Part shown: positions 17,611 through 27,712 of the stretch, piece by piece
Position numbering within the stretch: position 1 is the stretch's first letter
How the letters are laid out: each line of letters opens with the position of its first letter
Assembly: GCF_013376045.1 (NCBI RefSeq)
Contig: NZ_JABMJG010000003.1
Span: 62,001-126,000, forward strand
DNA: 64,000 bases
Direction of reading: 5' to 3'
Source of the DNA: Variovorax sp. SG517
Lineage (GTDB): Bacteria; Pseudomonadota; Gammaproteobacteria; Burkholderiales; Burkholderiaceae_C
Translations under genes and position numbers: made by a program
Notes under the pieces: generated by a model
Told to the model about the DNA's origin: nothing
Databases searched by the model: none
The model's input: the letters and a program-made list of their open reading frames with translations, nothing else

Positions 17611-19092
17611 ATGATCTTCAAAGTCGAGGGACACAAGTTTCGTTCCGGCCTGATGGCCTGCGCGCTCGCGCTGACCGCCAGCGCCACATTCCTGCCGGCC
17701 GAGCCGGTCCACGCGCAGACGCGCACGCTGCCCGATTTCACCGACCTGGTCGACCAGGTCGGCCCCTCCGTCGTCAACATCCGCACCGTCGAGAAGGTGG
17801 TGCAGCGCGGCGGCAACGGCGAGATGGACGAGGAGATGCAGGAGTTCTTCCGCCGCTTCTTCGGCCAGCCGCTGCCCGGACAGCCGCGCCAGGGACCGCG
17901 CCAGAATCGTCCACAGCAGCCGCAGGAGGAAGAGCGCCCGCGCGGCGTCGGCTCCGGTTTCATCCTGACCCCCGACGGCTATGTGATGACCAATGCGCAC
18001 GTCGTCGAGGACGCCTCCGAGGTGCTGGTCACGCTGCCCGACAAGCGCGAGTTCAAGGCCAAGATCGTCGGAGCCGACAAGCGCACCGACGTCGCCGTCG
18101 TGAAGATCGAGGCGACCGGCCTGCCGGCAGTGAAGGTCGGCGACATCTCCAAGCTGCGCGTGGGCGAATGGGTGATGGCCATCGGCTCTCCGTTCGGACT
18201 CGAGAACACCGTCACCGCCGGCATCGTGAGCGCCAAGCAGCGCGACACCGGCGAGTACCTGCCGTTCATTCAGACCGACGTGGCCATCAACCCCGGCAAC
18301 TCGGGCGGTCCGCTGATCAACATGCGCGGCGAGGTGGTGGGCATCAACAGCCAGATCTACTCGCGCTCGGGCGGGTTCATGGGCATCTCTTTCTCGATCC
18401 CGATCGACGAGGCGATCCGCGTGAGCGACCAGTTGCGCACTTCGGGCCGCGTCTCGCGTGGCCGCATCGGCGTGCAGATCGACCAGGTCACCAAGGACGT
18501 GGCCGAGGCCATCGGCCTGGGCAAGGCGCAGGGCGCGCTGGTGCGCGGCGTCGAGGCGGGCTCGCCGGGCGAGAAGGCGGGTGTCGAGCCGGGCGACGTC
18601 ATCACCAAGTTCGACGGCAAGCCGATCGAGAAGCCGAGCGACCTGCCACGCCTGGTGGGCAACACCAAGCCGGGCACGAAGAGCACGCTCACGGTGTTCC
18701 GCCGCGGTGCCTCGCGCGATCTCAGCGTGACCATCGCCGAGATCGAGCCTGACAAGCCCGGCAAGCGCGCGAGCGACCGCGACGAGCAGCCACAGAAGCC
18801 GCCGGCATCGGCTGCTGCCAAGTCGCTGGGCCTGGCCGTGAGTGATCTGACCGATGCGCAGAAGAAGGAGCTGAAGGTCAAGGGCGGCGTGAAGGTCGAT
18901 GCCGCCAGCGACGCCGCGGCCCGTGCGGGCCTGCGCGAGGGCGACATCATCATGGCGGTCGGCAATGTCGAGGTGTCGAATGCGCGCGAATTCGAGTCTG
19001 CCGTTGCCAAGTCCGACAAGGGCAAGTCGCTCAGCATCCTGTTTCGGCGCGGCGACTGGGCGCAGTACGCGCTGATCCGGCAGACACGCTGA
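17611..19092 (+). CDS. mucD: Periplasmic Do-type serine protease MucD/DegP
   Basis: A DegP/HtrA protease-chaperone that degrades misfolded envelope proteins. The 493-residue protein has a signal peptide (cleaved near VHAQ, residue 35), a trypsin-like domain with the triad His130 (TNAHVVED), Asp160 (KRTDVAVVKI) and Ser231 (INPGNSGGPL), and two PDZ domains (about 275-370 and 400-490). The Q/P-rich loop at 88-110 corresponds to the LA loop region of the family. It closes the rpoE operon, as MucD does in Pseudomonas, and is followed by a strong terminator. Confidence 0.95.
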   Translation: MIFKVEGHKFRSGLMACALALTASATFLPAEPVHAQTRTLPDFTDLVDQVGPSVVNIRTVEKVVQRGGNGEMDEEMQEFFRRFFGQPLPGQPRQGPRQNRPQQPQEEERPRGVGSGFILTPDGYVMTNAHVVEDASEVLVTLPDKREFKAKIVGADKRTDVAVVKIEATGLPAVKVGDISKLRVGEWVMAIGSPFGLENTVTAGIVSAKQRDTGEYLPFIQTDVAINPGNSGGPLINMRGEVVGINSQIYSRSGGFMGISFSIPIDEAIRVSDQLRTSGRVSRGRIGVQIDQVTKDVAEAIGLGKAQGALVRGVEAGSPGEKAGVEPGDVITKFDGKPIEKPSDLPRLVGNTKPGTKSTLTVFRRGASRDLSVTIAEIEPDKPGKRASDRDEQPQKPPASAAAKSLGLAVSDLTDAQKKELKVKGGVKVDAASDAAARAGLREGDIIMAVGNVEVSNAREFESAVAKSDKGKSLSILFRRGDWAQYALIRQTR

Positions 19093-19111
19093 TCCGGCCC
19101 TGGCGTCAAGT

Positions 19112-19148
19112 GGCCCCACCCGGCAGTCGGGTTTGGGGCCGTTTTTTT
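19112..19148 (+). terminator. Intrinsic terminator after mucD
   Basis: GGCCCCACCCG (19112 on) pairs with CGGGTTTGGGGCC through a GCAGT loop, with one bulge, and is followed directly by GTTTTTTT at 19141-19148. It is the end of the rpoE-rseA-rseB-mucD transcript. Confidence 0.9.
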
Positions 19149-19482
19149 GAGGTGTTTACGACGTTCTGACGCCGGCCTCTAAAAAAATCGGAGGCGTCGA
19201 AAATGCCTGATTTTGTTTGCGTTCACTAACTTTCAGAAGGCCTAAGGACGGATTTCGGTAGAATAGGACACCCTCGGCGGCTGGTCGGCGCATAAAGAAT
19301 GGCCCGGCCTTCACGATGCGAGATGTCAGATGGCAGTCCACCGGTGCTCCACAGATCGCCCACAAGTTGTTCAGTAACTGCTTCACCGATCCTGTTGATA
19401 ACCTGTTCATATCTTTGATGTTGTGGACCTGCAACGACCCCTTTGGACCCCGTTCCTGGATGTACGCGCTTCCCTTTTTGCC
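19149..19482. other. mucD-lepA intergenic region, left part
   Basis: No protein gene can be supported in this 334-base stretch; short frames cross it with no recognisable product. It is visibly richer in A and T than its neighbours near 19180-19260 and 19360-19430. A small imperfect inverted repeat (GCCTC...GAGGC around TAAAAAAATCG) lies at about 19175-19200. The part up to 19482 might hold the promoter for the small transcript and for lepA; no single promoter stands out. Confidence 0.5.
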
Positions 19483-19559
19483 TACAATGAAGCTCCAACT
19501 ACTGCAGTTGCCATTGCTTGTTGGTTCAGGGCGCGTCTCCAGAAGACGCGCCCTTTTTT
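19483..19559 (+). ncRNA. Candidate small RNA or leader RNA upstream of lepA
   Basis: A TACAAT -10-like box (19483-19488) is followed 41 bases later by a perfect terminator: GGGCGCGTCT (19529-19538), loop CCAGA, AGACGCGCCC (19544-19553), then TTTTTT. If transcription starts about 7 bases after TACAAT, the product would be about 65 bases and would end before lepA. The -35 region is weak. It could be an independent small RNA or an attenuated lepA leader. No known family is recognised. Confidence 0.45.
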
Positions 19560-19614
19560 CTTGCCTGTCGCACTCTGCGTACGAGCCAATTCAAGTACTT
19601 AAGCGTTCCCGTTG

Positions 19615-21426
<1,812 letters not shown>

Positions 21427-21433
21427 TCGAAAA

Positions 21434-22405
21434 ATGGCATTCATCACCTCCCTGGTCCTCGCGGCCTTCGCCGCCTATGTCGGCGCCTGGTACTTCAACG
21501 CGATCGAAGGCAACTTCGCCTTGCTGCTGTTCCTGGCCACCGTGATCACGGGCCTCTACTGGCTGGCCGAGCGCTTCTACTTCCTGCCCCGGCGCGAGCA
21601 GGCCGCCGCAAAGCTGGAGGCCTCGCTGATCGACCGCAATGCGCGCCTGGCCGAGCAGGGCATCAAGCAGGTCGACACGGCCGATGCGAAGGCGAGCGAG
21701 CGCCTGCTGATGCAGCCCTGGTGGCTCGACTGGACCGCCGGCCTGTTCCCGGTGATCCTGGTGGTGTTCCTGCTGCGCTCGTTCCTCTACGAGCCCTTCA
21801 AGATCCCGTCGGGTTCGATGATGCCGACGCTGCTGACCGGCGACCTGATCCTGGTCAACAAGTTCACCTACGGCCTGCGCCTGCCGGTGGTCAACACCAA
21901 GATCACCGAAGGCACGCCGCTGGCGCGCGGCGACGTGGTGGTGTTCCGCTACCCGCCCAAGCCGAGCATGGACTACATCAAGCGCGTGGTCGGCGTTCCC
22001 GGCGACGAGGTCGCCTACCTGAACAAGAAGCTCACGATCAACGGCCAGCCGGTTTCCAAGAGCCCGGCCGCCGACTACCTCGACAGCGAGTCGATGCGCC
22101 TGCTCAAGCAATACGACGAGAAGCTGGGCGACAAGGAGCACAAGATCCTCAACGACGAAACCACGCCGTCGTTCATTCCCGGCGCGGGTGGTTTCAACTT
22201 CCCGGGCATCGAGAACTGCCGCTACACGGCCGAAGGGGTGGTCTGCAAAGTCCCGCCCGGCAACTATTTCATGATGGGCGACAACCGCGATAATTCGGCC
22301 GATTCGCGTTTCTGGGGCTTCGTGCCGGACAAGAACATCGTGGGCAGGGCCTTCTTCGTCTGGATGAACTTCGGTGACCTGGGACGCATCGGTCCGTTTC
22401 AATAA
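21434..22405 (+). CDS. lepB: Signal peptidase I
   Basis: LepB removes signal peptides from exported proteins at the outer face of the inner membrane. The 323-residue protein has two N-terminal membrane segments (about 2-18 and 30-47) plus a third near 100-116, then the S26 catalytic domain with Ser128 in IPSGSMMPTL and Lys183 in DYIKRVVGVPGD. The box with MGDNRDNSADSRFWG is present near the C-terminus. It is cotranscribed with lepA, as in E. coli. Confidence 0.96.
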   Translation: MAFITSLVLAAFAAYVGAWYFNAIEGNFALLLFLATVITGLYWLAERFYFLPRREQAAAKLEASLIDRNARLAEQGIKQVDTADAKASERLLMQPWWLDWTAGLFPVILVVFLLRSFLYEPFKIPSGSMMPTLLTGDLILVNKFTYGLRLPVVNTKITEGTPLARGDVVVFRYPPKPSMDYIKRVVGVPGDEVAYLNKKLTINGQPVSKSPAADYLDSESMRLLKQYDEKLGDKEHKILNDETTPSFIPGAGGFNFPGIENCRYTAEGVVCKVPPGNYFMMGDNRDNSADSRFWGFVPDKNIVGRAFFVWMNFGDLGRIGPFQ

Positions 22406-22443
22406 GCAATAGCCAACAAGCTTGGTTCGAGGGGTATGAGGGC

Positions 22444-22812
22444 ATGAGAGCACATCGGTCCGTTCGCAGCAGCGCTGCGCAGCAACGTGGCATTTCGTTC
22501 ATCGGCTTGGTGTTCGTCGCAGCCGTGCTCGGGTGCCTGGGCGTGGTCATCGCGCAGGTCATCCCGACGCTGATCGAGTGGCAGGCCATCGACAAGGCCG
22601 CCAACAAGGCCAAGGAGGGCACGACCGTGCCCGAAGTGCGCGCCATCTTCGATCGGGCCCAGGCCATCGACGACTTCAAGTCGGTCAGCGGCAAGGACCT
22701 CGAGATCAAGAAGGTCGGCGACAAGGTGGTGGTTTCGTACTCGTACGAGCGCGAGATCCCGCTCTTCGGCCCGGCCTACCTGACGCTCAAGTACAAGGGC
22801 GAAACCCGCTGA
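22444..22812 (+). CDS. DUF4845 family protein with pilin-like N-terminus
   Basis: A 122-residue protein, usual between lepB and rnc in betaproteobacteria and Pseudomonas. Residues 14-40 ([18 protein letters not shown] onward) form a type IV pilin-like hydrophobic helix preceded by a Gly-Ile, and the rest is a small soluble domain with [16 protein letters not shown]. It is probably anchored in the inner membrane facing the periplasm. Function is unknown; the pilin-like start could be processed or simply be an anchor. Its stop TGA is followed by rnc after 17 bases, if rnc starts at GTG 22830. Confidence 0.85.
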   Translation: MRAHRSVRSSAAQQRGISFIGLVFVAAVLGCLGVVIAQVIPTLIEWQAIDKAANKAKEGTTVPEVRAIFDRAQAIDDFKSVSGKDLEIKKVGDKVVVSYSYEREIPLFGPAYLTLKYKGETR

Positions 22813-22829
22813 ACACGGCACCCAAAAAG

Positions 22830-23516
22830 GTGGACGGCAGCCTGGCCGCGTTGCAGGCGCGCCTGCAGCACACCTTCTCCGATCCGCGGCTGCTGCAGCT
22901 CGCGCTCACGCACCGCAGCTTCTCGGCCGACCACAACGAGCGCCTCGAGTTCCTCGGTGACTCGGTGCTGAACCTGGCTGTATCGCACCTGCTCTACATG
23001 CGCCTGTCGGCCCTGCCGGAGGGCGACCTGTCGCGCGTGCGGGCCAACCTCGTCAAGCAGGACACCCTGCACCGCCTGGCCGTGGGGCTGGCGCTGTCGC
23101 CGCTGCTGCGGTTGGGCGAGGGCGAGGCCCGTTCGGGCGGTCCGAACAGGCCATCGATCCTGGCCGACGCGCTCGAGGCGCTGATCGGCGCGGTGTATCT
23201 CGACGCCGGTTTTGCCGCCGCCCAGGCGCTGGTGCACCGGCTCTACGAGTCGGTCGAGATCAACCCGCGCATGGAAGCCGCGGCCAAGGACCCGAAGACC
23301 GAATTGCAGGAATGGCTGCAGGGTCACAAAATGAAGCTGCCGGTGTACCGCGTGGCCGCCACACTGGGCGCAGCGCACAAGCAGACTTTCGATGTCGAGT
23401 GCGAAGTGCCCGAACTGGGCCTTCGCGAACGCGGCATCGGCGGCTCGCGCCGCGCCGGCGAGCAGGCTGCCGCGGCGGCCATGTTGATCCGGCTCAAGGC
23501 ACGCGGCGGCGCGTGA
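22830..23516 (+). CDS. rnc: Ribonuclease III
   Basis: RNase III cleaves double-stranded RNA, including the 16S and 23S precursors. The 228-residue protein has the signature [11 protein letters not shown] with the metal-binding Glu and Asp, the second acidic site in [14 protein letters not shown], and a C-terminal double-stranded RNA-binding domain (about 155-225) ending in [14 protein letters not shown]. No ATG is available; I start at GTG 22830 ([12 protein letters not shown]). A CTG at 22809 overlapping the previous stop is an alternative. It overlaps nothing and is followed by era after 8 bases. Confidence 0.93.
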   Translation: MDGSLAALQARLQHTFSDPRLLQLALTHRSFSADHNERLEFLGDSVLNLAVSHLLYMRLSALPEGDLSRVRANLVKQDTLHRLAVGLALSPLLRLGEGEARSGGPNRPSILADALEALIGAVYLDAGFAAAQALVHRLYESVEINPRMEAAAKDPKTELQEWLQGHKMKLPVYRVAATLGAAHKQTFDVECEVPELGLRERGIGGSRRAGEQAAAAAMLIRLKARGGA

Positions 23517-23524
23517 AATCCAGA

Positions 23525-24499
23525 ATGAACGACGCTATCAATCCCGTAGCGGAACCCGAAGACGCCGAAGGCGGCGAGGGTACCGCTGGTCCCCAAGGCC
23601 CCCAGCACTGCGGCCTCATCGCCATCGTCGGCAAGCCCAACGTGGGCAAGTCGACGCTGCTCAACGCCCTGGTCGGCCAGAAGATCAGCATCACCTCGCG
23701 CAAGGCGCAGACCACGCGCCACCGGATCACCGGCATGCGCACGCTGGGCGCCACGCAGTTCGTGTTCGTCGACACGCCGGGTTTCCAGACCCTGCACGCC
23801 AACGCGCTGAACAAGTCGCTCAACAAGACCGTGCAGGGCGCGGTCGGCGACGTGGACCTGATCCTGTTCGTGGTCGAGGCCGGCAGCTTCACGCCGGCCG
23901 ACGAGCGCGTGCTCAAGCTGCTCGGCAAGGGCATTCCGACGGTGCTGCTGGCCAACAAGCTCGACAACGTGCACCGCCGCGGCGACATCGCTCCCTGGCT
24001 CAAGAGCATGCAGGAGAAGCACGAGTTCGCCGAATACGTGCCGATGTCCGCCAAGAACCCGAAAGACGTCGAGCGCCTGTTCGGCATCTGCGAGAAATAC
24101 CTGCCCGAGCAGCCCTGGTTCTACGACGAGGACGAGCTGACCGACCGCAGCGAGAAATTCCTCGCCGGCGAACTGGTGCGCGAGAAGCTTTTCCGCCTCA
24201 CCGGCGACGAGCTGCCCTACACCTCGACCGTCGTCATCGACAAGTTCGACGAGGAGCCGCCGCAGAAGAAGGGCCAGAAGCGCCTGCTGCGCATCGCCGC
24301 CACCATCGTGGTCGAGCGCGACGGCCACAAGGCCATGGTGATCGGCGACAAGGGCGAGCGCATCAAGCGCATCGGCATGGAAACCCGCGTCGAGCTCGAG
24401 AAGCTGGCCGACGCCAAGGTGTTCCTCGAGCTGTGGGTGAAAGTACGTTCGGGCTGGGCCGACGACGAAGCCCGCGTGCGCTCGTTCGGCTATGAATAG
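23525..24499 (+). CDS. era: GTPase Era
   Basis: Era is an essential GTPase in 16S rRNA maturation and 30S assembly. The 324-residue protein has G1 [16 protein letters not shown], the G2 region [14 protein letters not shown]3 DTPGFQT and G4 NKLDNV, and a C-terminal KH domain with [13 protein letters not shown]. The N-terminal 35 residues are an acidic extension before the G domain. The rnc-era-recO order is conserved across proteobacteria. The stop is followed by the second copy of the intergenic repeat. Confidence 0.96.
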   Translation: MNDAINPVAEPEDAEGGEGTAGPQGPQHCGLIAIVGKPNVGKSTLLNALVGQKISITSRKAQTTRHRITGMRTLGATQFVFVDTPGFQTLHANALNKSLNKTVQGAVGDVDLILFVVEAGSFTPADERVLKLLGKGIPTVLLANKLDNVHRRGDIAPWLKSMQEKHEFAEYVPMSAKNPKDVERLFGICEKYLPEQPWFYDEDELTDRSEKFLAGELVREKLFRLTGDELPYTSTVVIDKFDEEPPQKKGQKRLLRIAATIVVERDGHKAMVIGDKGERIKRIGMETRVELEKLADAKVFLELWVKVRSGWADDEARVRSFGYE

Positions 24500-24502
24500 G
24501 CA

Positions 24503-24592
24503 AACCCCCAGGCTTGCTCGCTTCGCGTAGCCGCCAACCCCCTTTCCGGGGGCAACGCGCGCGGCCCGGCAAAGCCGGTTCCGCGGCGTTTG
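24503..24592. repeat. Comamonadaceae intergenic repeat, copy 2
   Basis: It begins 4 bases after the era stop and has the same blocks in the same order as copy 1: ACCCCCAGGCTTGC, CCAACCCCCTTTCCGGGGGCAAC written in two parts (CCAACCCCC, then GGGGGCAAC), GGCCCGGCAAAGCCGG and CCGCGGCGTTT. The CCCCC/GGGGG and CCGGC-AAA-GCCGG hairpins are both kept. It lies between era and recO, so it interrupts an otherwise tight operon. Confidence 0.75.
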
Positions 24593-24628
24593 CTGGTCTC
24601 AAGCCTCGATGCTCGATTGCTCACTGAC

Positions 24629-25399
24629 ATGGCCACCCATCGCGTTTCGCACGAGCCGGCTTACGTCCTCCATCGCTACGACTGGAGTGAGTCGAGCCTG
24701 ATCCTCGAAGTCTTCACCCGCCACCATGGGCGCATCGCGCTCGTGGCGAAGGGGGCGAAGCGGCCGAGTTCCAACTTCCGCCCGGTGCTGCTGCCGCTGC
24801 AGCCGCTGCAGCTCAACTACGGCGGCGATGCCGAGATCCGCACGCTCAAGGGCGCCGAATGGATGGGTGGACACGTCATGCCCACCGGCGAGGCGCTGCT
24901 GTCGGGCTACTACGTCAACGAACTGCTGCTGCGCCTGCTGGCCCGGGACGACGCCCACGAGGCGCTGTTCGATGCCTACGCCGGCGTTGTCCAGGTGCTG
25001 GCGAGCGAGCACGCCGGCGCCCAGGCCGCGACCCAGGCTGCCGCGCTGCGGGCTTTCGAGCTGCTGCTGCTGCGTGAAGTCGGCCTGCTGCCCTCGCTCG
25101 ACGTCCAGACGCTCACGCTGGAGCCGCTTGCCGCCGATGGGCGCTACAGCCTCGTGCCCGAAGCCGGCCTGCGCCAGGCCGGAGACGACGAGGCCGCGCT
25201 GGCCGGTGCCGACTGGCTGGCCCTGCAGGCCGTTCTGGACGACCGGGCCCCATTTACCGCCACATTGCGTGAAATTGCCACGATGAGCGCCGGCGGCAAC
25301 AGTGCCCTGAGAAACCAGCTGCGTGCACTGCTCAACTACCATTGCGGCGTGTCCACGCTGCGCACGCGGCAAATGATGAGAGACCTGCAAGCATTATGA
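24629..25399 (+). CDS. recO: DNA repair protein RecO
   Basis: RecO anneals single strands and helps load RecA at gaps together with RecR. The 256-residue protein has an N-terminal OB fold ([20 protein letters not shown], then [21 protein letters not shown]) and a helical C-terminal domain ending [13 protein letters not shown]. The zinc cysteines of some RecO proteins are absent here. I use ATG at 24629 ([14 protein letters not shown]); a frame opening 39 bases upstream has no support. Its stop overlaps the pdxJ start (ATGA). Confidence 0.93.
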   Translation: MATHRVSHEPAYVLHRYDWSESSLILEVFTRHHGRIALVAKGAKRPSSNFRPVLLPLQPLQLNYGGDAEIRTLKGAEWMGGHVMPTGEALLSGYYVNELLLRLLARDDAHEALFDAYAGVVQVLASEHAGAQAATQAAALRAFELLLLREVGLLPSLDVQTLTLEPLAADGRYSLVPEAGLRQAGDDEAALAGADWLALQAVLDDRAPFTATLREIATMSAGGNSALRNQLRALLNYHCGVSTLRTRQMMRDLQAL

Positions 25400-26196
25400 G
25401 CACTCCGGGCCAAGCCGGCGCCAACGCCGCCACCTCGCTGTCCGTCAACCTCAACAAGGTCGCCCTGGTGCGCAACACGCGCCACCTGGGCATCCCGAGC
25501 GTGGTGAAGGCCGCGCAGGCCTGCCTGGCCGCCGGCGCGCACGGCATCACGGTGCACCCGAGGCCGGATGCCCGCCACATCCGCGCGCACGACGTGAGCG
25601 ATCTTTCAGCGCTGCTCGCCAAGGACTGGCCGGGCGTCGAGTTCAACATCGAGGGCAACCCCTTCCAGAACCTGATGGACTTCGTGCGCACGCTCAAGCC
25701 GCACCAGGCCACCTTCGTGCCCGACAGCGAGACCCAGTCCACCAGCGACCACGGCTGGACCTTTCCCGACGACGCCGAACGCCTGCGTCCGCTGATCGCC
25801 GAAGCCAAGGCGCTGGGCGTGCGCGTCAGCCTGTTCATGGACCCGATTCCCGAGATGATGGCCGCGGTCAAGGCCGTGGGCGCCGACCGCGTCGAGCTCT
25901 ACACCGAAGGCTACGCGGCCTCGCGCGGCACCCCGAACGAGCAGGCCGTGCTCGCGCGCTATGCCGAGTCGGCGCGCGCGGCCCTCGCGGCGGGCCTGGG
26001 CGTCAATGCCGGGCACGACCTGAGCCGGGACAACCTCACGGCCTTCCTGCGCGCCGTGCCGGGCGTGCAGGAGGTTTCCATCGGCCACGCCTTCGTCGCC
26101 GACGCGCTCGAGCTCGGCTACACGGCAGCCACGCGCGACTACCTGCGCTGCATCGCCGAGGCGGGCCGGCAGCAACAGCAGCAGCAACAACAATGA
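25396..26196 (+). CDS. pdxJ: Pyridoxine 5'-phosphate synthase
   Basis: PdxJ condenses 1-deoxyxylulose 5-phosphate with 3-amino-2-oxopropyl phosphate to form pyridoxine 5'-phosphate, the core of vitamin B6 synthesis. The 266-residue TIM barrel shows the family pattern [36 protein letters not shown] and ELYTEGYA, ending in [16 protein letters not shown]. The last eight residues are all glutamine, a simple CAG/CAA run that is not part of the fold. It overlaps recO by four bases and precedes acpS, the same order as in E. coli. Confidence 0.95.
   Translation: MSTPGQAGANAATSLSVNLNKVALVRNTRHLGIPSVVKAAQACLAAGAHGITVHPRPDARHIRAHDVSDLSALLAKDWPGVEFNIEGNPFQNLMDFVRTLKPHQATFVPDSETQSTSDHGWTFPDDAERLRPLIAEAKALGVRVSLFMDPIPEMMAAVKAVGADRVELYTEGYAASRGTPNEQAVLARYAESARAALAAGLGVNAGHDLSRDNLTAFLRAVPGVQEVSIGHAFVADALELGYTAATRDYLRCIAEAGRQQQQQQQQ
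26170..26193 (+). repeat. CAG/CAA codon run at the pdxJ 3' end
   Basis: Eight consecutive glutamine codons (four CAG and four CAA) directly before the pdxJ stop. A trinucleotide repeat at the end of a gene can change length by slippage without harming the protein. Confidence 0.8.
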
Positions 26197-26209
26197 ACGC
26201 CGACGCCGC

Positions 26210-26602
26210 ATGATCTACGGCATTGGCACCGACATCTGCGACCTGCGTCGCATCGCCGCGACCTTCGAGCGCCAGGGCGAGCGCTTTGCCCGCAAGGTGC
26301 TGAGCGACGCTGAATTCAAGGTCTGGCAGGCCCGCAGTGCACGCTGGCCGAAGCGCGGCCTGAGCTACCTGGCGACCCGCTTCTCCGCCAAGGAGGCCTT
26401 CAGCAAGGCCATCGGGCTTGGAATGCGCATGCCCATGAGCTGGCGCCTGTGCGAGATCGCCAACCTGCGCAGCGGCAAGCCGGTCATCGTGCTGCATGGC
26501 GGCCTGAAGGAGTGGTTCGAGGCGCAGGGCCTCACCGCCCACGTGACCGTGACCGACGAAACCGAATACGCCGCGAGCTTCGTGGTGGTGGAGAAGATAT
26601 AG
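26210..26602 (+). CDS. acpS: Holo-ACP synthase
   Basis: AcpS moves the 4'-phosphopantetheine group from CoA to Ser37 of AcpP. The 130-residue protein has the two family motifs: [12 protein letters not shown] with the magnesium-binding Asp near residue 7, and [14 protein letters not shown] with the metal-binding Glu. It follows pdxJ by 13 bases and precedes nagZ by 2 bases, a conserved arrangement. Confidence 0.96.
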   Translation: MIYGIGTDICDLRRIAATFERQGERFARKVLSDAEFKVWQARSARWPKRGLSYLATRFSAKEAFSKAIGLGMRMPMSWRLCEIANLRSGKPVIVLHGGLKEWFEAQGLTAHVTVTDETEYAASFVVVEKI

Positions 26603-26604
26603 AT

Positions 26605-27684
26605 ATGACCGCCGGGCTAGCCGACCGCCCCCATGCGCCACTGATCATCGACGTTGCCGGCACGGCACTCACCGACGCCGACCGCCGGCGCCTCGCCGAT
26701 CCGCTCGTGGGCGGCGTGATCCATTTCGCCCGCAACTGGCAAGACCGCGCGCAGATGACCGCGCTGAACGCCGAGATCAAGTCGATCCGGCCCGACCTGC
26801 TGATCTGCGTCGACCACGAAGGCGGCCGCGTGCAGCGCTTCCGCACCGACGGTTTCACCCACCTGCCATCGATGCGCGCGCTCGGCGAGCTCTGGATGCG
26901 CGACGCCATGCGCGCCACCCAGGCCGCGACGGCGGTCGGGCAGGTGCTGGCGGGCGAACTGCGCGCCTGCGGCGTCGACTTCAGCTTCGCACCGGTGCTC
27001 GACCTCGACTACGGCGGCAGCAGCGTCATCGGCAACCGCAGCTTCCACCGCGACCCGCGCGTGGTCGCGCTGCTGGCCAAGAGCGTGATGCACGGCATGC
27101 TGCAGATGGGCATGCGCAACTGCGGCAAGCACTTTCCGGGACATGGCTTCGTGCAGGCCGACTCGCACGTCGAGATCCCGGTGGACAAGCGCAGCCTCAA
27201 GGCCATCCTGGCCGACGACGCCAAGCCCTACGACTGGCTGTCGGGCTCGCTCGCGGCCGTGATGCCGGCGCACGTGATCTACCCGAAGGTCGACAGGCGG
27301 CCGGCGGGTTTTTCGTCGAAGTGGCTCGGCGAGATCCTGCGCAATCGCTTCGGCTTCGACGGGGCGGTGTTCAGCGACGACCTGAGCATGGAGGCCGGGC
27401 GCTACATCGACGGCAAGCTGCTCAGCTTCACCGATGCGGCGCTGGCGGCGCTGGAGGCCGGGTGCGACATGGCGCTGCTGTGCAATCAGAGCATTGGCGA
27501 TGGACGCCTGCTCGATGAGTTTCTGGAGGATTTCGAGGCTGCCGCGCGCGCAGGCGGGTGGCGGCCGGACGCGAGCAGCGAAGCGCGCCGACGGGCGCTG
27601 CTGCCGCAATGCGCTCCGCCCGATTGGCAGATGCTCGTTGCTTCGCGCGCGTACCGCGATGCGAGGCGGATGGCTGACGTCTGA
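26605..27684 (+). CDS. nagZ: Beta-N-acetylhexosaminidase NagZ (GH3)
   Basis: NagZ removes N-acetylglucosamine from anhydromuropeptides during cell-wall recycling in the cytoplasm. The 359-residue protein has the GH3 fold with CVDHEGGRVQRF, the conserved KHFPGHG motif followed by the DSHVEIP loop (catalytic His/Asp dyad of NagZ) and the nucleophile Asp in FSDDLSMEA. I start at ATG 26605 two bases after the acpS stop. It is the last gene of the lepA-to-nagZ run; the accessory glycosyltransferase cluster follows. Confidence 0.94.
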   Translation: MTAGLADRPHAPLIIDVAGTALTDADRRRLADPLVGGVIHFARNWQDRAQMTALNAEIKSIRPDLLICVDHEGGRVQRFRTDGFTHLPSMRALGELWMRDAMRATQAATAVGQVLAGELRACGVDFSFAPVLDLDYGGSSVIGNRSFHRDPRVVALLAKSVMHGMLQMGMRNCGKHFPGHGFVQADSHVEIPVDKRSLKAILADDAKPYDWLSGSLAAVMPAHVIYPKVDRRPAGFSSKWLGEILRNRFGFDGAVFSDDLSMEAGRYIDGKLLSFTDAALAALEAGCDMALLCNQSIGDGRLLDEFLEDFEAAARAGGWRPDASSEARRRALLPQCAPPDWQMLVASRAYRDARRMADV

Positions 27685-27712
27685 GAGCCGCTCAACCAAC
27701 CCGAAGCCTGTC

